Source: Monoplex corrugatus
Taxonomy: Eukaryota > Mollusca > Gastropoda > Littorinimorpha > Ranellidae
NCBI GenBank assembly: GCA_030674185.1
Contig: CM060307.1
Span: 75,450,135-75,514,134, forward strand
Direction: 5' to 3'
Length of the DNA: 64,000 bases
A model generated the notes under the pieces. The model was not told the DNA's origin and ran no database searches. It worked only from the letters and a program-made list of their open reading frames with translations. Position 1 is the first letter of the stretch. Each line of letters opens with the position of its first letter. Shown here piece by piece: positions 50,093 through 62,541 of the stretch. The translations under genes were made by a program, and so were the position numbers.

Positions 50093-53000
50093 ATATGTAT
50101 TTGTGTTTTGTTTTGTTTTTTGTTGTAGTTATGGGTGTGGTCATGGTTGATTTGTTTTGTAATTGTATTTGTGAAGAATGTAAGAAAGAGACTAAGACTG
50201 ATTTATATCTAGACATTGTTTTCCCATAGAACCAAAGATTAGAGCAGTTGATAAATTCCAGGATAGGTGCTCTTTTTCTTCTTGCTTGTCTTTATTCATA
50301 TTTATATATGTTTACCTGCACAAATTTTCATAAAGTAAATCAAGTTGCATTTTTTAATTTTTACTTTGAGCAGAGATGGCAATCTGATAGATATCCAGAG
50401 AGCTGGCAGCCTCCATCAGTTCCTTCTGCAACAGCATAATGAACGGGGCTCCATTACATCCTTCTGGATCGGAGATGAGTTTGTGGTTAGCATTGCCTCT
50501 CCTGGTCTCTTCAAGCAGCAGACAAATGTCTTTGATCGACCAGGTTGGTACTGATCTGTCAGCTGACTGGTTAAATCTAGAGTTTTATGATCATTATTTG
50601 TGTTGGAAGTTTTTAGCTTTGTGCTGATGGTGAATGCTTTAATCGTCAATCTGGATCAGTGGAATAAGCTGAGTCTCCATTATGCGGCAAAATTTGCCAT
50701 TTTTGTGACAGATGAACTGTACAGAATTCAGATGGTAAATCAGTGGCTGCTTCATGTTGAACAGTATTGACTGATGAGTAGCAAGCTGTAGTTCACATCA
50801 CAGTGTAATTCAGGTAACTGAACTGATGCAGTGGGTAGAAGCAACATATTTTTCAATAAGTGACAGAATAAACAAAATCCATATAATACCATCAGGTCTA
50901 GCAGTTGACTGAAACAAAGCAATCACCTGTGATTTATCACTGATGGTGATTGAAAATGATGGTATGTGTTGCAATAATTTCTTGCTTGCCAAAAATATGC
51001 ACAAAAGCTTAAATGGAATCATTTTATACCCACACTGTTTTATATTACTAATATCATAGATAAAAAGAAGAAAAAATGAAAGAAGACCATGATCAATAAG
51101 TTTGAATAAAATTTATTTAGAACTTATTGTTAAATTGCTGTCAGTACGTAGCACGTCCATTCTGATGAAACTCAAGCTCCATATGATAAATATATACCTT
51201 CTGTCTCATGGAATGTCATTATTCTCAAAATTGTAGGAGATGAAATTAGCATTGTAAGGTTTGTATACATGTAGTAAAATCAAAGAGCTAATTTTAATTG
51301 CTGTTTGTGTTCTTATAGGTAATAATTCTGTTAATGATGGATATTGTTTTGGATGAAATCATTATCTGTTAATGATGGATACTGTTTTGCATGAAATTAT
51401 AATGCTTGTGAGAATAAAGCAAGTTGAATGCATCTGTGATGCATGAATCAGGTACAGTTAAATGGAGGAAGGAAGAGAGGACAAAAATGAATCGTTGAAT
51501 AATTGGATGAATGAATATCGCATATGTACATGCAGTGTATTGTAATATCCAATTTATTTGTGTAAGTTTTTATGTAAAAACTGGCTAATCTTAAAGTTTT
51601 GTTTTGGATTGGTGCTGTTTACTTTATTACCAGCTGAAAAAAATTGTTTACATTGTATCTTTTTTATCGGCATTCTTGATAAAATTGTGTCGCTTGTGAC
51701 CCAAGGGTTGATAAATGTAACAGTTTTGTTAATTGAAAGTGAATTTTTCATTTCAGGAGAGCTCTATAGTATTATGCTACCAGTGTTTGGAGAGAAAAGT
51801 ATATGTTTTCTGAATGGAGCTGAGGGCCGAGCACGACGACAGCTTTATGACAAAAGTCTACATCATGAAAAACTTAATGAATATACTGAGCTTCTGAACA
51901 AGGTAACTGGGAGTCTCTGTTCTCTTATGTATAAATTAATATGCGATGGCAATGACAAAACAATTGTGTGCGTTGTTGTCATGAAAGAGCCTTACATGGT
52001 GAATATTTGTTTTTTGTTACATTGTCAGTATAAATTATTTCATACTGTGGTGTCACTGTAAATTATCTTTTATCGTGTTTGATCAGATCAAAACACATTT
52101 GGAAATGAGATCTTGGCATTTTGGATTTGGGAAGTTGTTCTGGTTGTCTTTCAGGACAGTTCAAAGAACAGAAACTAACTGCAGATCTGTACAGGTTTCA
52201 GTAAAGTTGCATTCAAGTTGATGATGGTACAGGTTATTCGTGTATTCTGATGGGTTTATAATTGATGCATATTATCAACACAGCATGCAGGAGAGAATTT
52301 TGACTACAGAAACAATGGACTTTATTTAATGGTGTGGACATGATAATGTGCACAAAATAACTTGTGAAAAGTTTCAAACCATGAGTAAAGTCAAATTATC
52401 AAATGAAGTTCATTTATGGTTTTTGTGAAAAGTTTCAAACCATGGGTAAAGTCAAATTATCAAGTGAAATTCATTTATGTAACAATATAAGTATTTGTAC
52501 ATGTATGTTAAGTTAAGTCTAGCTCACTGAGTTCATTTCATGTGTAGGCTTATGGCATTTGTCTGTAGTATTTTTCTAACTCATTTGGTACGTAGTGTAG
52601 AGCATTTAAAATCTTTTGTGGATGTTGATGCTCTCTAGATTATACTGAAGTTTAAACTGACTCGCATTCACTCACAGATCACTGTATTTGTTGTTCAGGT
52701 ATCCACTGACATGGCCACCAAATGGGGAACAGTTGCAAAAGATGAACACGTTTCTCTCCAACAATACATGTCGGCCTTTGCCATAAAGGCTGTGCTGCAG
52801 TGCATCATGGGTTCCTATTTTACAGATGACAAGGAGATTCTCAGCTTCATGCGTGATTTCGATCAGGTATTTTGTTTATTAATTTAAGCAAAAAATGTTT
52901 ATGGCATCCTTTGGTGTGGAGAATGATGAACAGACAAAAGTTTAGTATTACAGGCTGCCCATAGTGCTAAGGTGTGTGTACATGTGTTTTGTGTGTGGGC

Positions 53001-53189
53001 ATCGGGGGTGTGTGTGTGTGTGTGTGTGCATGCACATGTACATGTGTGTGTGCGCGTATGTGCATGTGATTTGTTTTGAAGAGAAATACTGTGTGTATTT
53101 TTAAAGACTATATCTCTGTAAATACACACACAGACACATACTCACATACACTTATACACACACAGACACACACACAGACACACACACAG

Positions 53190-53279
<90 letters not shown>

Positions 53280-54740
53280 CACACACACACCACACCATAT
53301 ATATATGTGTGTGTGTATGTGTTTGTGTGTATGTGTTGACAGTGTTGTCATTGAAAGCAGCTGTGGCCCCCACCCCCCTGCGCCATGATATCCAGGTCAT
53401 TTCTTTAAACTCTCTAGTGATAAATTGGATTTAGTAGTCATTGCCAGGGAATTGCCAGGGAGATATCTTTATATTATGTGCACAAGTGCATTTATGTTCA
53501 TGCGTGTACTTCATTTTTTATTCCAGGTTTTTTTTTTTTTCCCAGTGAGGTCTTTCGTACATTTTGAAATGGTTAAAGGAGGCCTGATGTGGCTCTGCAC
53601 AGTCAGCTGGGCTTTAAACAGAAATAACAATAATACCCCCCCTTTTCCACTGGCTCAACAGCTGTAATGAATAATGTTGTTTTAAACAGATGTGTCACTT
53701 GGCATGTGTTCTTAGATATAGCATGATAATAGCTGTTGGCTTCAGATTTGGATGGAACTGGAGTATCGTATCCGTGATCCTGAGATCCCAGCAGATGACA
53801 GTTCCCGAGGAAAGACATTCAAGTCAGGTAGGCAGAATTTTTGTTAGTGTGCATTGTGGGTGGGATGGGGGAGATGAGTGATGTATGACCAAGGATATGA
53901 ATTTCAAAACAAGGAGACACATAACTCTTGGGCTGCTAAACTAAATTACAAAACAAGGAAACGCGTAACTCTTGGACTGTAAAATTGTTGCGTACGTTGG
54001 TGTGGCCGTTAATGTTTTTGAGGCCTTGGGTTTATTTTTCCTCAGTTATTTTGATTTTCATAGTCTTGAAAGTATTGATATGTATAGAGTGTTATTGTAT
54101 TTCAGAGCTTTTCAGTGTGACTTTACAATGAAAAATAATTGCATATTGTGTGTGTGTGAGCTTTATCTCTGCAAGTGCCATGAAGATGTCAGTTTGGTTT
54201 CCATTTAATTTAAAGATAACTGAATATTACTGTATGGTACATGTAAACTCCAGCTGTAAGAGTTCTGAAAAACATGAACAGCTACAACAGCACAACAACA
54301 GCAAAAACAATGATAGTCTTTCATCTTGCACCAGTTATAATTGTAAATATGGTGTTGTATGTGAGCTTCAACTGTACAAGTACTGTAGTGCATTTAAGAG
54401 CTTTGTATTCAGAGAACAATTTCAGTTTATGTATGAATTTATATGAATGATAATGCTTATATGAGTTTTAGCTTGCAACTGTTATTTTTGTATAAAATTC
54501 CATTCAGGTTTTACAGTTGAATGATATGAGTCTGTGGATTAATAATGTGCAGCTCTGAAAAACATGCGAGCAATTATCAGTCATGCCTTGGAGCACAGAA
54601 TCAAGAACAAGCTGGGCAACAAAGAAGAGCTGGTTGTAGATCATATTATTGCTGCTCATAAAAATGATGTTGATGGCCAAGTTGGGGATTGCTTGACGTA
54701 CCTTGTGACTGGCATTCCTCGCATAGCTAGCAGTGAGTAT

Positions 54741-54772
<32 letters not shown>

Positions 54773-54987
54773 TCAACTTTCAATAAGCAGAGATCCATAA
54801 TAATGCATATTTCATTTTAGGAAAGCAGTAGAACAAAAAGTGGTGACTGACAACATACAGTGGAGGTGATTTGTGTGAGCTGATCATGAGATGGGAGGGG
54901 CAGATGGTATGCAGGCAGTTAATTTGAGATCAGAAACTGGGGCAACTTCACTCACCCTCATTGAAGTTCATGTTCAGTGTGGGGTCC

Positions 54988-55027
<40 letters not shown>

Positions 55028-56246
55028 CGTTTACTTTAAATGATGTTGTTGAACAGAAGATACTCGCCAGCATGGCAACAGTTTTCCCGTGGTATGTTTT
55101 GATTTTGATGTTGCTGTTGTTATGGCATGTGTGTGCGTGTGCGTGTGTGTTGTGTGTGTGTGTGTGTGTTTGTTGTGTTGTGTAAATATTAGTGCTTTTG
55201 TACTGTAATTTCTTTGAGCCCCAGGTCATGATACCAACATGTTTGTTTGGCTGTTTCAGTGCTGACATGGTGTATGTATTTCCTGGCAAGCCATCCTGAA
55301 GTACAAGATAGGCTCTACTCAGAACTTCACCATGAGTTCACTGGCGATACTTCCCCTGTTTCTGTTCTCAAACTAAGGTAGCTTGTTGAAAAAATGTATA
55401 CATCATATAGTTGTGTGCATGATGCCGAAGTAACAGTGAAAAAATATGTCTTGATCTGATGGGGTTAATGATTTGAAATTTAGAATTATTGAATACACCA
55501 CAAAAGCAATTACAAACAAATAAAACAGATTGTAAAACTATGGAAAACAGTGTTGGTTTTGTGCGTCTTTAGAGTGTTTCTGTAACTGTGATCTTGAAAG
55601 AAGGTAGTTTAGACAGTACAATAATAACAACACCTATTTTCAAGCACTAACTTGTATATTTGGTTAAACTGTTTTTGTGCTTTTTGATTTGGTGTTTCTT
55701 TCAATGCAGATACTGTGTATTCATTTATCCGTGACCTTTTACATTTCAGATACTTGCGCCAGGTATTGGAGGAAACCATGCGTTGTGCTGTTCTCATTCC
55801 CTTTGCTGCTCGATGTCAGGATTTCAGTTCAGAAATCGGGGGACACAAGATTCCCAAAAATGTAAGATCATTTGCTTAAGAAAACAACATTAGTTACAAC
55901 TATGACAACGCCTTGTATTTTTTTCTGCTTTTAGAAACAAATAAACAAACAGAAAGGACGATACTCAAACCAAACGACCAGTTTATTTTCTCAGTATGGA
56001 CAAACTTGTTAAATTCATGACCATGAAAATAAACATTTTCAGTCACACTTTGTGAATCTGTTTTGTGTATAGTATAGGGTGTAAGAATCTCTTAATTGTG
56101 TTTGTAAAGGCATATTTTGTTTTTTTCTCTTCAGAAGATTTCATAATAATAATAATAATAATTACAATATTTATATAGCGCAAAATCTCGACAAAATCAA
56201 ATCTAAGCGCTGAAACAGGCACACACGCACGCACGCACACACGCAC

Positions 56247-56317
<71 letters not shown>

Positions 56318-57676
56318 TGGCTATAAATGGGGAGAAAGAATAAAAGCATGTGTTTGATTGATTAAAGAATCTCTTGTTTTGCAAAATATGGTTACCTAAC
56401 CAGCAAGATGCTCCTCCCTCCCTATCCCAGTGTCAATTGCTGTCTAGAATTTCCAGTTTTTATGGTAAAAGTAAGTGCTCTTGACAAAATATTGCTGCAC
56501 AACATACAGTGGAGGTGATTTGTGTGAGCTGACAGATGACTGAATGTTTCCGGCCCTTCCACAAGAACCTGTAGTGCTATCTATAGTTTTCCACAGCAAC
56601 AGATCACTCTCAGTATTGTTTCCTTGCAGGCTGCAGTGTTAATGTTGTAAATGAAAAGAAAAAAAAAAACACCACCACCCCAACCCAGTGCCACATTGTT
56701 GGGTACACAGGTTCTTTACAGTTTTGTTTCTTTCAGACTGCTGTCATCCAGGCTTTGGGGGTGGTCATGCAAGATGAGAAGCTTTTTCCTGTGCCCAACA
56801 AGTAAGCTGTCTTCTTGTTTAAGCTTTAGCTGCTTCACGCACCCAGTGTGAAAGTAATAGTTATGATAACCGACTAATAAAGAGAGAGCAATCTAGCATT
56901 GTGGTTAGCATGGTTAGATTGAGAAGGAGAAGGTGAGAGCCAGTCTCATGACTATTGCAAAGAAAATACAGCTTGAATTTTGTGATATAAACAGTTGTAT
57001 CTTCCAGGAAGATGGGTCAAAAGTGCTGATACATTTAATGGAAGCATGACAGTACAATTGTATAAGTGCGTATTATTCCATTTCATTGAAATGATAATGA
57101 TGACAGATGTTATTTTGACGCTTTGTAAAGTAATTATCCTTTTTTCAATGGGCATTTTTTCATCTGTTTCACTCCAACATTCTAGTCTTATCTACAAAGA
57201 CTTAAACCCTTTGAGTTCTTTGAGCTATTGAGAAGCTTCCTTCAGGAAATTAGAGAATAAAGTGAGGGAGTGAAAGGGTTACATTCTTGCTTTATTGTCA
57301 TGGCTGATAATGTGGGGAGCTGGTGAATAAGATGAGTGAGTAAAAGGATTAAATACAGTTCTTATTTTGATCCTGACCCCATTACTTTTTTGTCTGTTTA
57401 ATGTAATCTGTGTGTTGTTGCAGGTTTGATCCAGACCGTTTCAGTGTGGAAAACGGCAAAGAGCGGGATACCCTGGCATTCTGTCCATTTGGATTTGCAG
57501 GCAAACGCCATTGCCCAGCTAAAGATCTGAGCTATGTGATGGCATCAGTGTTGGTGGCCACCCTGATCAGAAAGTTCTCAGTAAGCCTTGTTGAGGGCCA
57601 GGTGGTCAATCCATTCTATGGGCTGGTTACTAAGCCAGAGGATGATGTCTGGGTTACCGTGCAGAAACGCAAATAA
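47612..57676 (+). CDS. CYP20A1: CYP20A1 orthologue, complete, eleven exons, 471 aa
   Basis: Membrane-anchored cytochrome P450 of the orphan CYP20 family; substrate unknown. Exons: 47612-47683, 48524-48573, 50374-50543, 51757-51902, 52699-52866, 53746-53827, 54553-54732, 55260-55377, 55750-55861, 56737-56801, 57424-57676. All are GT-AG and all phases join, giving 471 codons plus TAA (human 462). The N-terminus MLDFVIFAVTA plus a hydrophobic run to YMYP is an ER signal anchor close to human CYP20A1. Family stretches are DGNLIDIQRAGSLHQFL (about 42-58), the ExxR pair E337/R340 in LEETMR, ALGVVMQD, KFDPDRF, the heme loop CPFGFAGKRHCPA with ligand C418, and LVEGQVV near the end. As in human CYP20A1, the heme loop departs from FxxGxRxCxG: G replaces F at -7 and A replaces the last G. 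Unlike the human sequence as I recall it, the -2 Arg is kept. The I-helix TGIPRIAS segment lacks the usual AGxxT. Confidence 0.96.
49149..49203. repeat. (TA)n microsatellite
   Basis: TA repeat with one phase slip (ATTATA) in CYP20A1 intron 2. Confidence 0.95.
49968..50093. repeat. Compound (GT)n(TA)n microsatellite
   Basis: A short GT tract, then about 64 bp of TA repeats with one phase slip, about 280 bp before CYP20A1 exon 3. Confidence 0.95.
52361..52488. repeat. Tandem duplication, about 64 bp unit, two copies
   Basis: TGTGAAAAGTTTCAAACCAT and the following GTAAAGTCAAATTATCAA occur twice with few differences (GAGTAAAG/GGGTAAAG, AAATGAAG/AAGTGAAA). It lies in CYP20A1 intron 4. Confidence 0.85.
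53123..53336. repeat. (CA)n array with AGACAC variants and short GT tail
   Basis: CA repeats with regular CAGACACACA units at the start, then pure CA to about 53290, then ATATAT and GT-rich sequence. The ends are mutually inverted, so it may fold into a hairpin. It lies in CYP20A1 intron 5. Confidence 0.9.
54741..54772. repeat. Short (GT)n tract right after CYP20A1 exon 7
   Basis: GT repeat beginning 8 bp after the exon 7 donor (GTGAGTATGTGTGAG). Confidence 0.8.
56143..56330 (-). mobile_element. LINE 3'-end fragment with embedded GT microsatellite
   Basis: Read on the minus strand: TTTCTCCCCATTTATAGCCATGC, a (GT)n tract, TTCAGCGCTTAGATTTG, GCGCTATATAAATATTG and an ATTATT tail. This is the same order and nearly the same sequence as 26665-26850, but in the other orientation. 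It lies in CYP20A1 intron 9. Confidence 0.88.
57200..57352. mobile_element. Decayed palindromic element
   Basis: TTAAACCCTTTGAGTTC, CTTCCTTCAGGAA (centre), GTGAGGGAGTGAAAGGGTTA and GGGAGCTGGTGAATAAG keep the family order with many substitutions. It lies in CYP20A1 intron 10, just before the last exon. Confidence 0.6.
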
Positions 57677-58385
57677 GTACTAGTGCATCAGAGATTTTAT
57701 CACTGTGTTCATTGACATGGTTACTGTGTCAAGTGTAGCAAAGAAACAGACTAAAAGCAAGACAAAGAATGCTTTATTGTCACAGAACTTATTTTATTTG
57801 CTGTGATTATTTTGGAGGCTTTTCCGTCATATTATCTGCAGTGTTAGTGCATGTGGAAATTTCTGAGGAACCTGAAACTCAGAATTTGTAAAGGATGACT
57901 CTTTACTCTGTTCATGATCCAGTTTCTTCATGACTGTGAATACTTAAATGTGATGTTTGCTTGAGTTGATAACAATTGTATGATAACTTGTGTACATATT
58001 GGACATACAATTTCAGGACGTGGAATTTTTCGGAGAGTTACAGTAAACTTTTGAAAATTGTGAAAATCAGACAAGTCAAATTGGGAATCATTACATGTAG
58101 AAACCGACGATTGAGTCAGATAATTTGCAACACAATTGATGGCTGGTCATCACCATACTTACACGTAGTGTCTTGGACATTGTGGAAAAAGAGCATTTCA
58201 GAAAAGTTTATTTATTATTTTTTTTCCAGAAGCTCTTTCATCAAGTTAAAAGTGATGGTTATGAGTTATACAGTTAACAACATGACAGCGCAGTTTATTT
58301 AACATTTTTTCTAGAAAGCTATGGTTTTGCATGATTTAGCATGCTTGCCAGATGGAATGATGACCAGATGTGTGCCTTGCTGGCT

Positions 58386-58556
58386 TTAACCCTTTGACTC
58401 CCGCACCCTATCCACCAACCGCAAAATTTAACCCTTTGACTGCCTCACCCTATCCACCAGCTTCCTGCAGGAAGCTGGTGGAAAGGGTGAGGTAGTCAAA
58501 GGGTTAAGTTTTTATTTTGCTAGCATGGTTGATAATGCAGGACGCTGGTGGACAGA
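58386..58556. mobile_element. Palindromic TTAA element with near-perfect inner hairpin
   Basis: The outer arm starts TTAACCCTTTGACTCCC. The inner palindrome spans 58428-58507, from TTAACCCTTTGACTGCC to its complement GTAGTCAAAGGGTTAA, around the centre GCTTCCTGCAGGAAGC. The right outer arm (TTTGCTAGCATGGTTGATAA, GGACGCTGGTGGACAG) is truncated. Confidence 0.8.
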
Positions 58557-59092
58557 TTATCTGTGGAATAATCAATCAAGCACATAAACATGAGCAAGCA
58601 TTCATATATAAAATTAAATACATCTGCCCTTTACACAGCAAAAAAAAAAAAGTAAGTGAAAATCTTTAATAGTCTTTGAGATATAAGCTTTTAAAATGCA
58701 TACTGTGCTGTAAAATTGGCTGTCCAAAATATACTTGGCACTGAGGAGTGCCGTTTCTGGGGAAACTTGGCTGTGAAAGAGTTAAGTATTACCAGGAAGA
58801 TCAACTTTTCAGAATATGTGCTACAGTAATTTGCGAAAGGTATTGTGAAGAAAGGATTTTATGTCTGATTTTAGTACAGAATATTATGTCTGGGTTTGAC
58901 ATTGTTTTTGCTGTTATTGAATGACAAATGGTTAATATTTTTGAGATGTAAAATGGAATGCTATGCGTAAGGAATGTCTTCATGAGTATGTTTAATGTTG
59001 TGTCACATTTTTGATGCTTATGAAAATTTGCTTTTTTGACATACTTAAAATCATCTCATTGCAATTGTATGGAGAGAGAGAGAGTGTGTGTA

Positions 59093-59127
<35 letters not shown>

Positions 59128-59359
59128 AAGAGGGTCAGTATGCTTGCTTATGTGTGTGCACATGTATGTGTATGATGAATGATAGTGATTGTATTTTATT
59201 GTATTATATTGGAATGGCAGTTGTGTATATTACATGATGAATGCATCTTTCTTTAGGTCACTGACTCTCAGGTCAGCTGACTGTCCATACTTGCTTTTCA
59301 GGTTTGGATGCAGTTTAGAATACCTCGTTTTGAAGCATGTTTTTGACTTAAAGGGAAGC

Positions 59360-59365
59360 AATAAA
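59360..59365 (+). terminator. Candidate polyadenylation signal downstream of CYP20A1
   Basis: AATAAA, 1.7 kb after the CYP20A1 stop. Another AATAAA is at 61464-61469. Neither can be tied to a cleavage site without transcripts. Confidence 0.2.
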
Positions 59366-59382
59366 ACATATTTCATCCACTG

Positions 59383-59554
59383 TTAACCCTTTGACTCCTG
59401 CACCTAGTCAACCATGTTAGCAAAGTAAAAACTTTACCCTTTGATCCCTCACCCTATCCACTAGCTTCCTGCAGGAAGCTGGTGGATAGGGTAAGGGAGT
59501 CAAAGGGTTAAGTTTTTGCAGTTGATGGATAGGGTGTGGGAGTCAAAGGGTTAA
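59383..59554. mobile_element. Palindromic TTAA element, best full-length copy (172 bp)
   Basis: Both ends are TTAACCCTTTGACTCC or its complement. Inside, a second nested inverted repeat (CCTATCCACTAGCTTCCTGC and complement) meets at the perfect centre CTTCCTGCAGGAAG. The whole element can pair with itself as a long hairpin. TTAA at each end, followed by CCC, fits a piggyBac-type non-autonomous element. There is no coding capacity. Confidence 0.82.
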
Positions 59555-60114
59555 TATGCAGTTGAAAATTATTGTAAAATATCTCAGTAAGGTGAGTTAT
59601 ATCCCCAGAAATTAATAATTGTAGTTAGTGTACACATTGAATACAATTTGCCCGAGTGGCTGATTGATGTGGATCTGACATTGTAGCTGTGTTGTCGTTT
59701 GTGTGTAAATGATGAATTCTAGTCTGGAAACGTTGGTGAAGAAGTATTGGTGTCGGGAGATGTTGCCATACATTTACTTTGTTTCTTCTTGTGCTGTTTC
59801 CCTATTGCATAACCATTTATCGGATTAAAGGTGTGATGTCAACAAAATACCTGCAAAGTTTTGCTGCTGTTTGCCTGCTTACCCATGTCTGTTGCTTATT
59901 CTGTCTTGTCGCTGCTGTCAGTATGCTTGCTTCTATCTGTTGCTTAGTCTGTCTGTTTTTCTAGTTCCTCAGCTTTACTGAGGCACTTTATTGAAAAACA
60001 AACAAGGAAACAAAACGTTCCCAGTGTTTGTTGTCTCTCTTTCTCTTCCATTCTCTATCGCCATCTCTGTCTCTTTCCCTTTCTTTCTCTGTCTCTGTCT
60101 TTATCTCTCTGTCT

Positions 60115-60146
60115 CTCTCTCTCTTTCTCTCTCTCTCCATGTCTGT

Positions 60147-60181
<35 letters not shown>
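60115..60181. repeat. (CT)n tract
   Basis: CT repeat with TGTCTGTCT interruptions. Confidence 0.9.
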
Positions 60182-60184
<3 letters not shown>

Positions 60185-60319
60185 TCGCATTGCTAAAAAC
60201 ACATTGAAGTGACCCAGCAGCAGAGTAGCATTTTGCCTATCCTATATTGATAATAATTTTTGTAGTCTCTTGATGCTGAGACTTATATGACGGCAGTAGT
60301 AGTTGACATATATTTGCTT

Positions 60320-60405
60320 TACATGTGTCTGCCTTCGTTACTCCTTTTGTAAAGCCCTTAAAGCTCTTGTGAGATGAGTGCTGTACAAATTGTCATTATT
60401 ATTAC
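60320..60405 (+). repeat. LINE 3'-end remnant
   Basis: AAGCCCTTAAAGCTCTTGTG, GAGTGCTGTACAAATTG and ATTATTATT resemble the 3' ends of the other LINE copies (GCGCTATATAAAT plus ATT tail). Confidence 0.5.
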
Positions 60406-60465
60406 GTGTTGAAAGAATCTAGGCCTGCTGCTTTTGGAGAACCCGAAGAGGAGGCGTGAGAGCAA

Positions 60466-60612
60466 TGCTACTGAAAATGTAACATGGTAATGGCCTAGCC
60501 ATCTTGTAAATAACATTCTCCCATTTCCATACAGTCATTTGAAACAACATGAAAATGTAACATGATGATGAACTAGCCATCTTGGAACTAACATTCTCCC
60601 ATTTTCGTACAC
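60466..60612. repeat. Tandem duplication, about 74 bp unit
   Basis: GAAAATGTAACATG, CTAGCCATCTTG and AACATTCTCCCATTT occur twice in the same order with moderate divergence. Confidence 0.75.
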
Positions 60613-61636
60613 GATCACTCAAAACAACTTTTTAAAAAAATTGAACTCCGGGAACTAGTGTGTGACAAAAGATCTTGCGACATACTCTTAATTTTAAAGA
60701 CTTGACACGTTTGAAGGAGTAAGAGATTTGAGGTCACTTTGATTCATTTGGGTCACGCATTTTCAAACTTACACAATCAGGGCATCTCTGTGCATCGTAA
60801 ATGTGACCTCTATTTTGAAAACATTTTTGATGAACACGTTTAGAAAATGAAAAAAACAATAATCTTACTCTAAGGACTTCTGCAGACAATGCCAAAGTAA
60901 ATGTTTGAAAAGGGAACGCGCATGTGTGTCTGTGTTGTTGGAAAACAGAGACCATTATAAGGCTTGATCATGTTCGCAAGTGTAATAACATTTCAACATT
61001 TTATCATTTATTTTGGCACAAAAATATTGTTAAGCCATTATTTGCATCAAGTACTACTGTATTTTTTGAAAGACATTGTAACGAGTTGTGGTGTTCTTCT
61101 GGCCATTGTGAACAGCCCACTTGTGCTTGTGGACTCGAAATTGAAAGACTTTAGTCTTTTAATATTGCAAAAAATATTGAAAATCAGATTTTGAACGAGT
61201 TCTAGTTGTCTCAGGAAATCAGATCAAAACCACATGTCCACGAGTCAATTATCAACGAATATGAAAGCCAGGTTTTCTTTTTTCTGCTTCATTTTGACGT
61301 TTCTTTTCAAAATTTTGAATTCGTCATGATATTGAAAGTCTGCAACAATTGTGAAAACAATGCATCAAGTGCATTCTGTCGTTTTTATCGTGACCGTGGT
61401 GCATATCTGTTCAAATTAATGCTTTCACAACAAACTATGTATTGAAACATTTGACCCATATCTAATAAAATATACGCATCTACAAAATTATTTGTCATAC
61501 ATTTCTTTCATACAAATGCACGCACACACGCCCCTCCCCTCCCCCTCCAAAACACACAACACACACACACCAACACACACACACACACACACACACCACA
61601 CGCACACGACACGACACGATGGAGATTGGGAAGACA

Positions 61637-61930
61637 TTGCTCGATCAGGGGAAAACACGAACTAAAAACCTCTGGTTGCCATGGGATCTTTCACATAATA
61701 ATTATGTTAAGTGCATGCTGCATACATCAGCTCCGAAAGACAAGCACTCAGTCCATCACTTAAGTCTAACATCAACGAACGGATCAATCGGATCAGGGGA
61801 AAACACGAACTAAAAACCTCTTTAGTGCCATGGGATTTTTCACACGCGTTAAGTGCATGCTGCAAACAGCTCTGAAAAACAAGCACTCGGTCCACCACAT
61901 AAGTCTAACATCTAAGAATGGATCAACCTC
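61637..61930. repeat. Tandem duplication, about 150 bp unit, of a SINE-like repeat
   Basis: GATCAGGGGAAAACACGAAC, CTAAAAACCTCT, GCCATGGGAT, TTAAGTGCATGCTGC, ACAAGCACTC and TAAGTCTAACATC occur twice in order (about 61645-61790 and 61793-61918). Words such as the ATGGGATCTTTCACA block resemble the GTAAAAGATCCCA motif at 46140 on the other strand. Confidence 0.75.
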
Positions 61931-62117
61931 AGAATGGGCGATCTGCTTGCTGCCATGTTCCAGGGACATATCTGAGATGAAATATCTTTTCTGTTGCTGT
62001 GTACCATCAATGGGCATACTCCTAATGCCCACACAGGTTATGGTGTTAGATAACACCACAGCAACCCTTACTTTGAGCACAGCTCTACGATACAATCCAC
62101 TCTTCCTGCCTCACAGA

Positions 62118-62220
62118 TTAACCCTTGACTCTCACCTATCACCAACTGCAAAACTAACTCTTGACTTCCACCTATCCATCGCTTTCTGAGGAACATGATA
62201 GGTGATGTGTCAAGGGTTAA
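62118..62220. mobile_element. Palindromic TTAA element, diverged
   Basis: TTAACCCTTGACTCTCACC at the left and GGTGATGTGTCAAGGGTTAA at the right, with a degenerate centre (GCTTTCTGAGGAAC). A further TTTGCAGCAGTTGACAGTGC segment to about 62270 matches the outer arm of other copies. Confidence 0.65.
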
Positions 62221-62520
62221 ATTTTGCTTTGCAGCAGTTGACAGTGCAGATGCTGTGGATAGGTGCAGCAAAGTAAGAATAATAAACTACCAACACCACC
62301 GAAACCAGAGTGGCTCTTTCTACCCAGGACTGTTGGGGACTGGAACCATCTTCCCACGAAACAGTAGAGGCAGCAACAGTCGATGCTTTGTGTCGCGAGC
62401 CTCCGCCCAACAGTGAGTTTCTGGACACCACGTGGCCCTTTCGGTAACGGATTTCAGCAATGTCTACGGGCAATGAGAATTGTGAAATGATCGGAGCTTA
62501 CGAATGGACTGTGTCTACAA

Positions 62521-62541
62521 CCCCCCCCCCCCCCCCCCCCC
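62521..62541. repeat. Poly-C run
   Basis: 21 consecutive C. Comparable G runs sit at 43955-43971 and 46736-46751. Confidence 0.9.

Noticed and set aside
62210..62473. 87-codon minus-strand ORF
   Set aside because: It overlaps a palindromic element remnant and has no recognisable domain.
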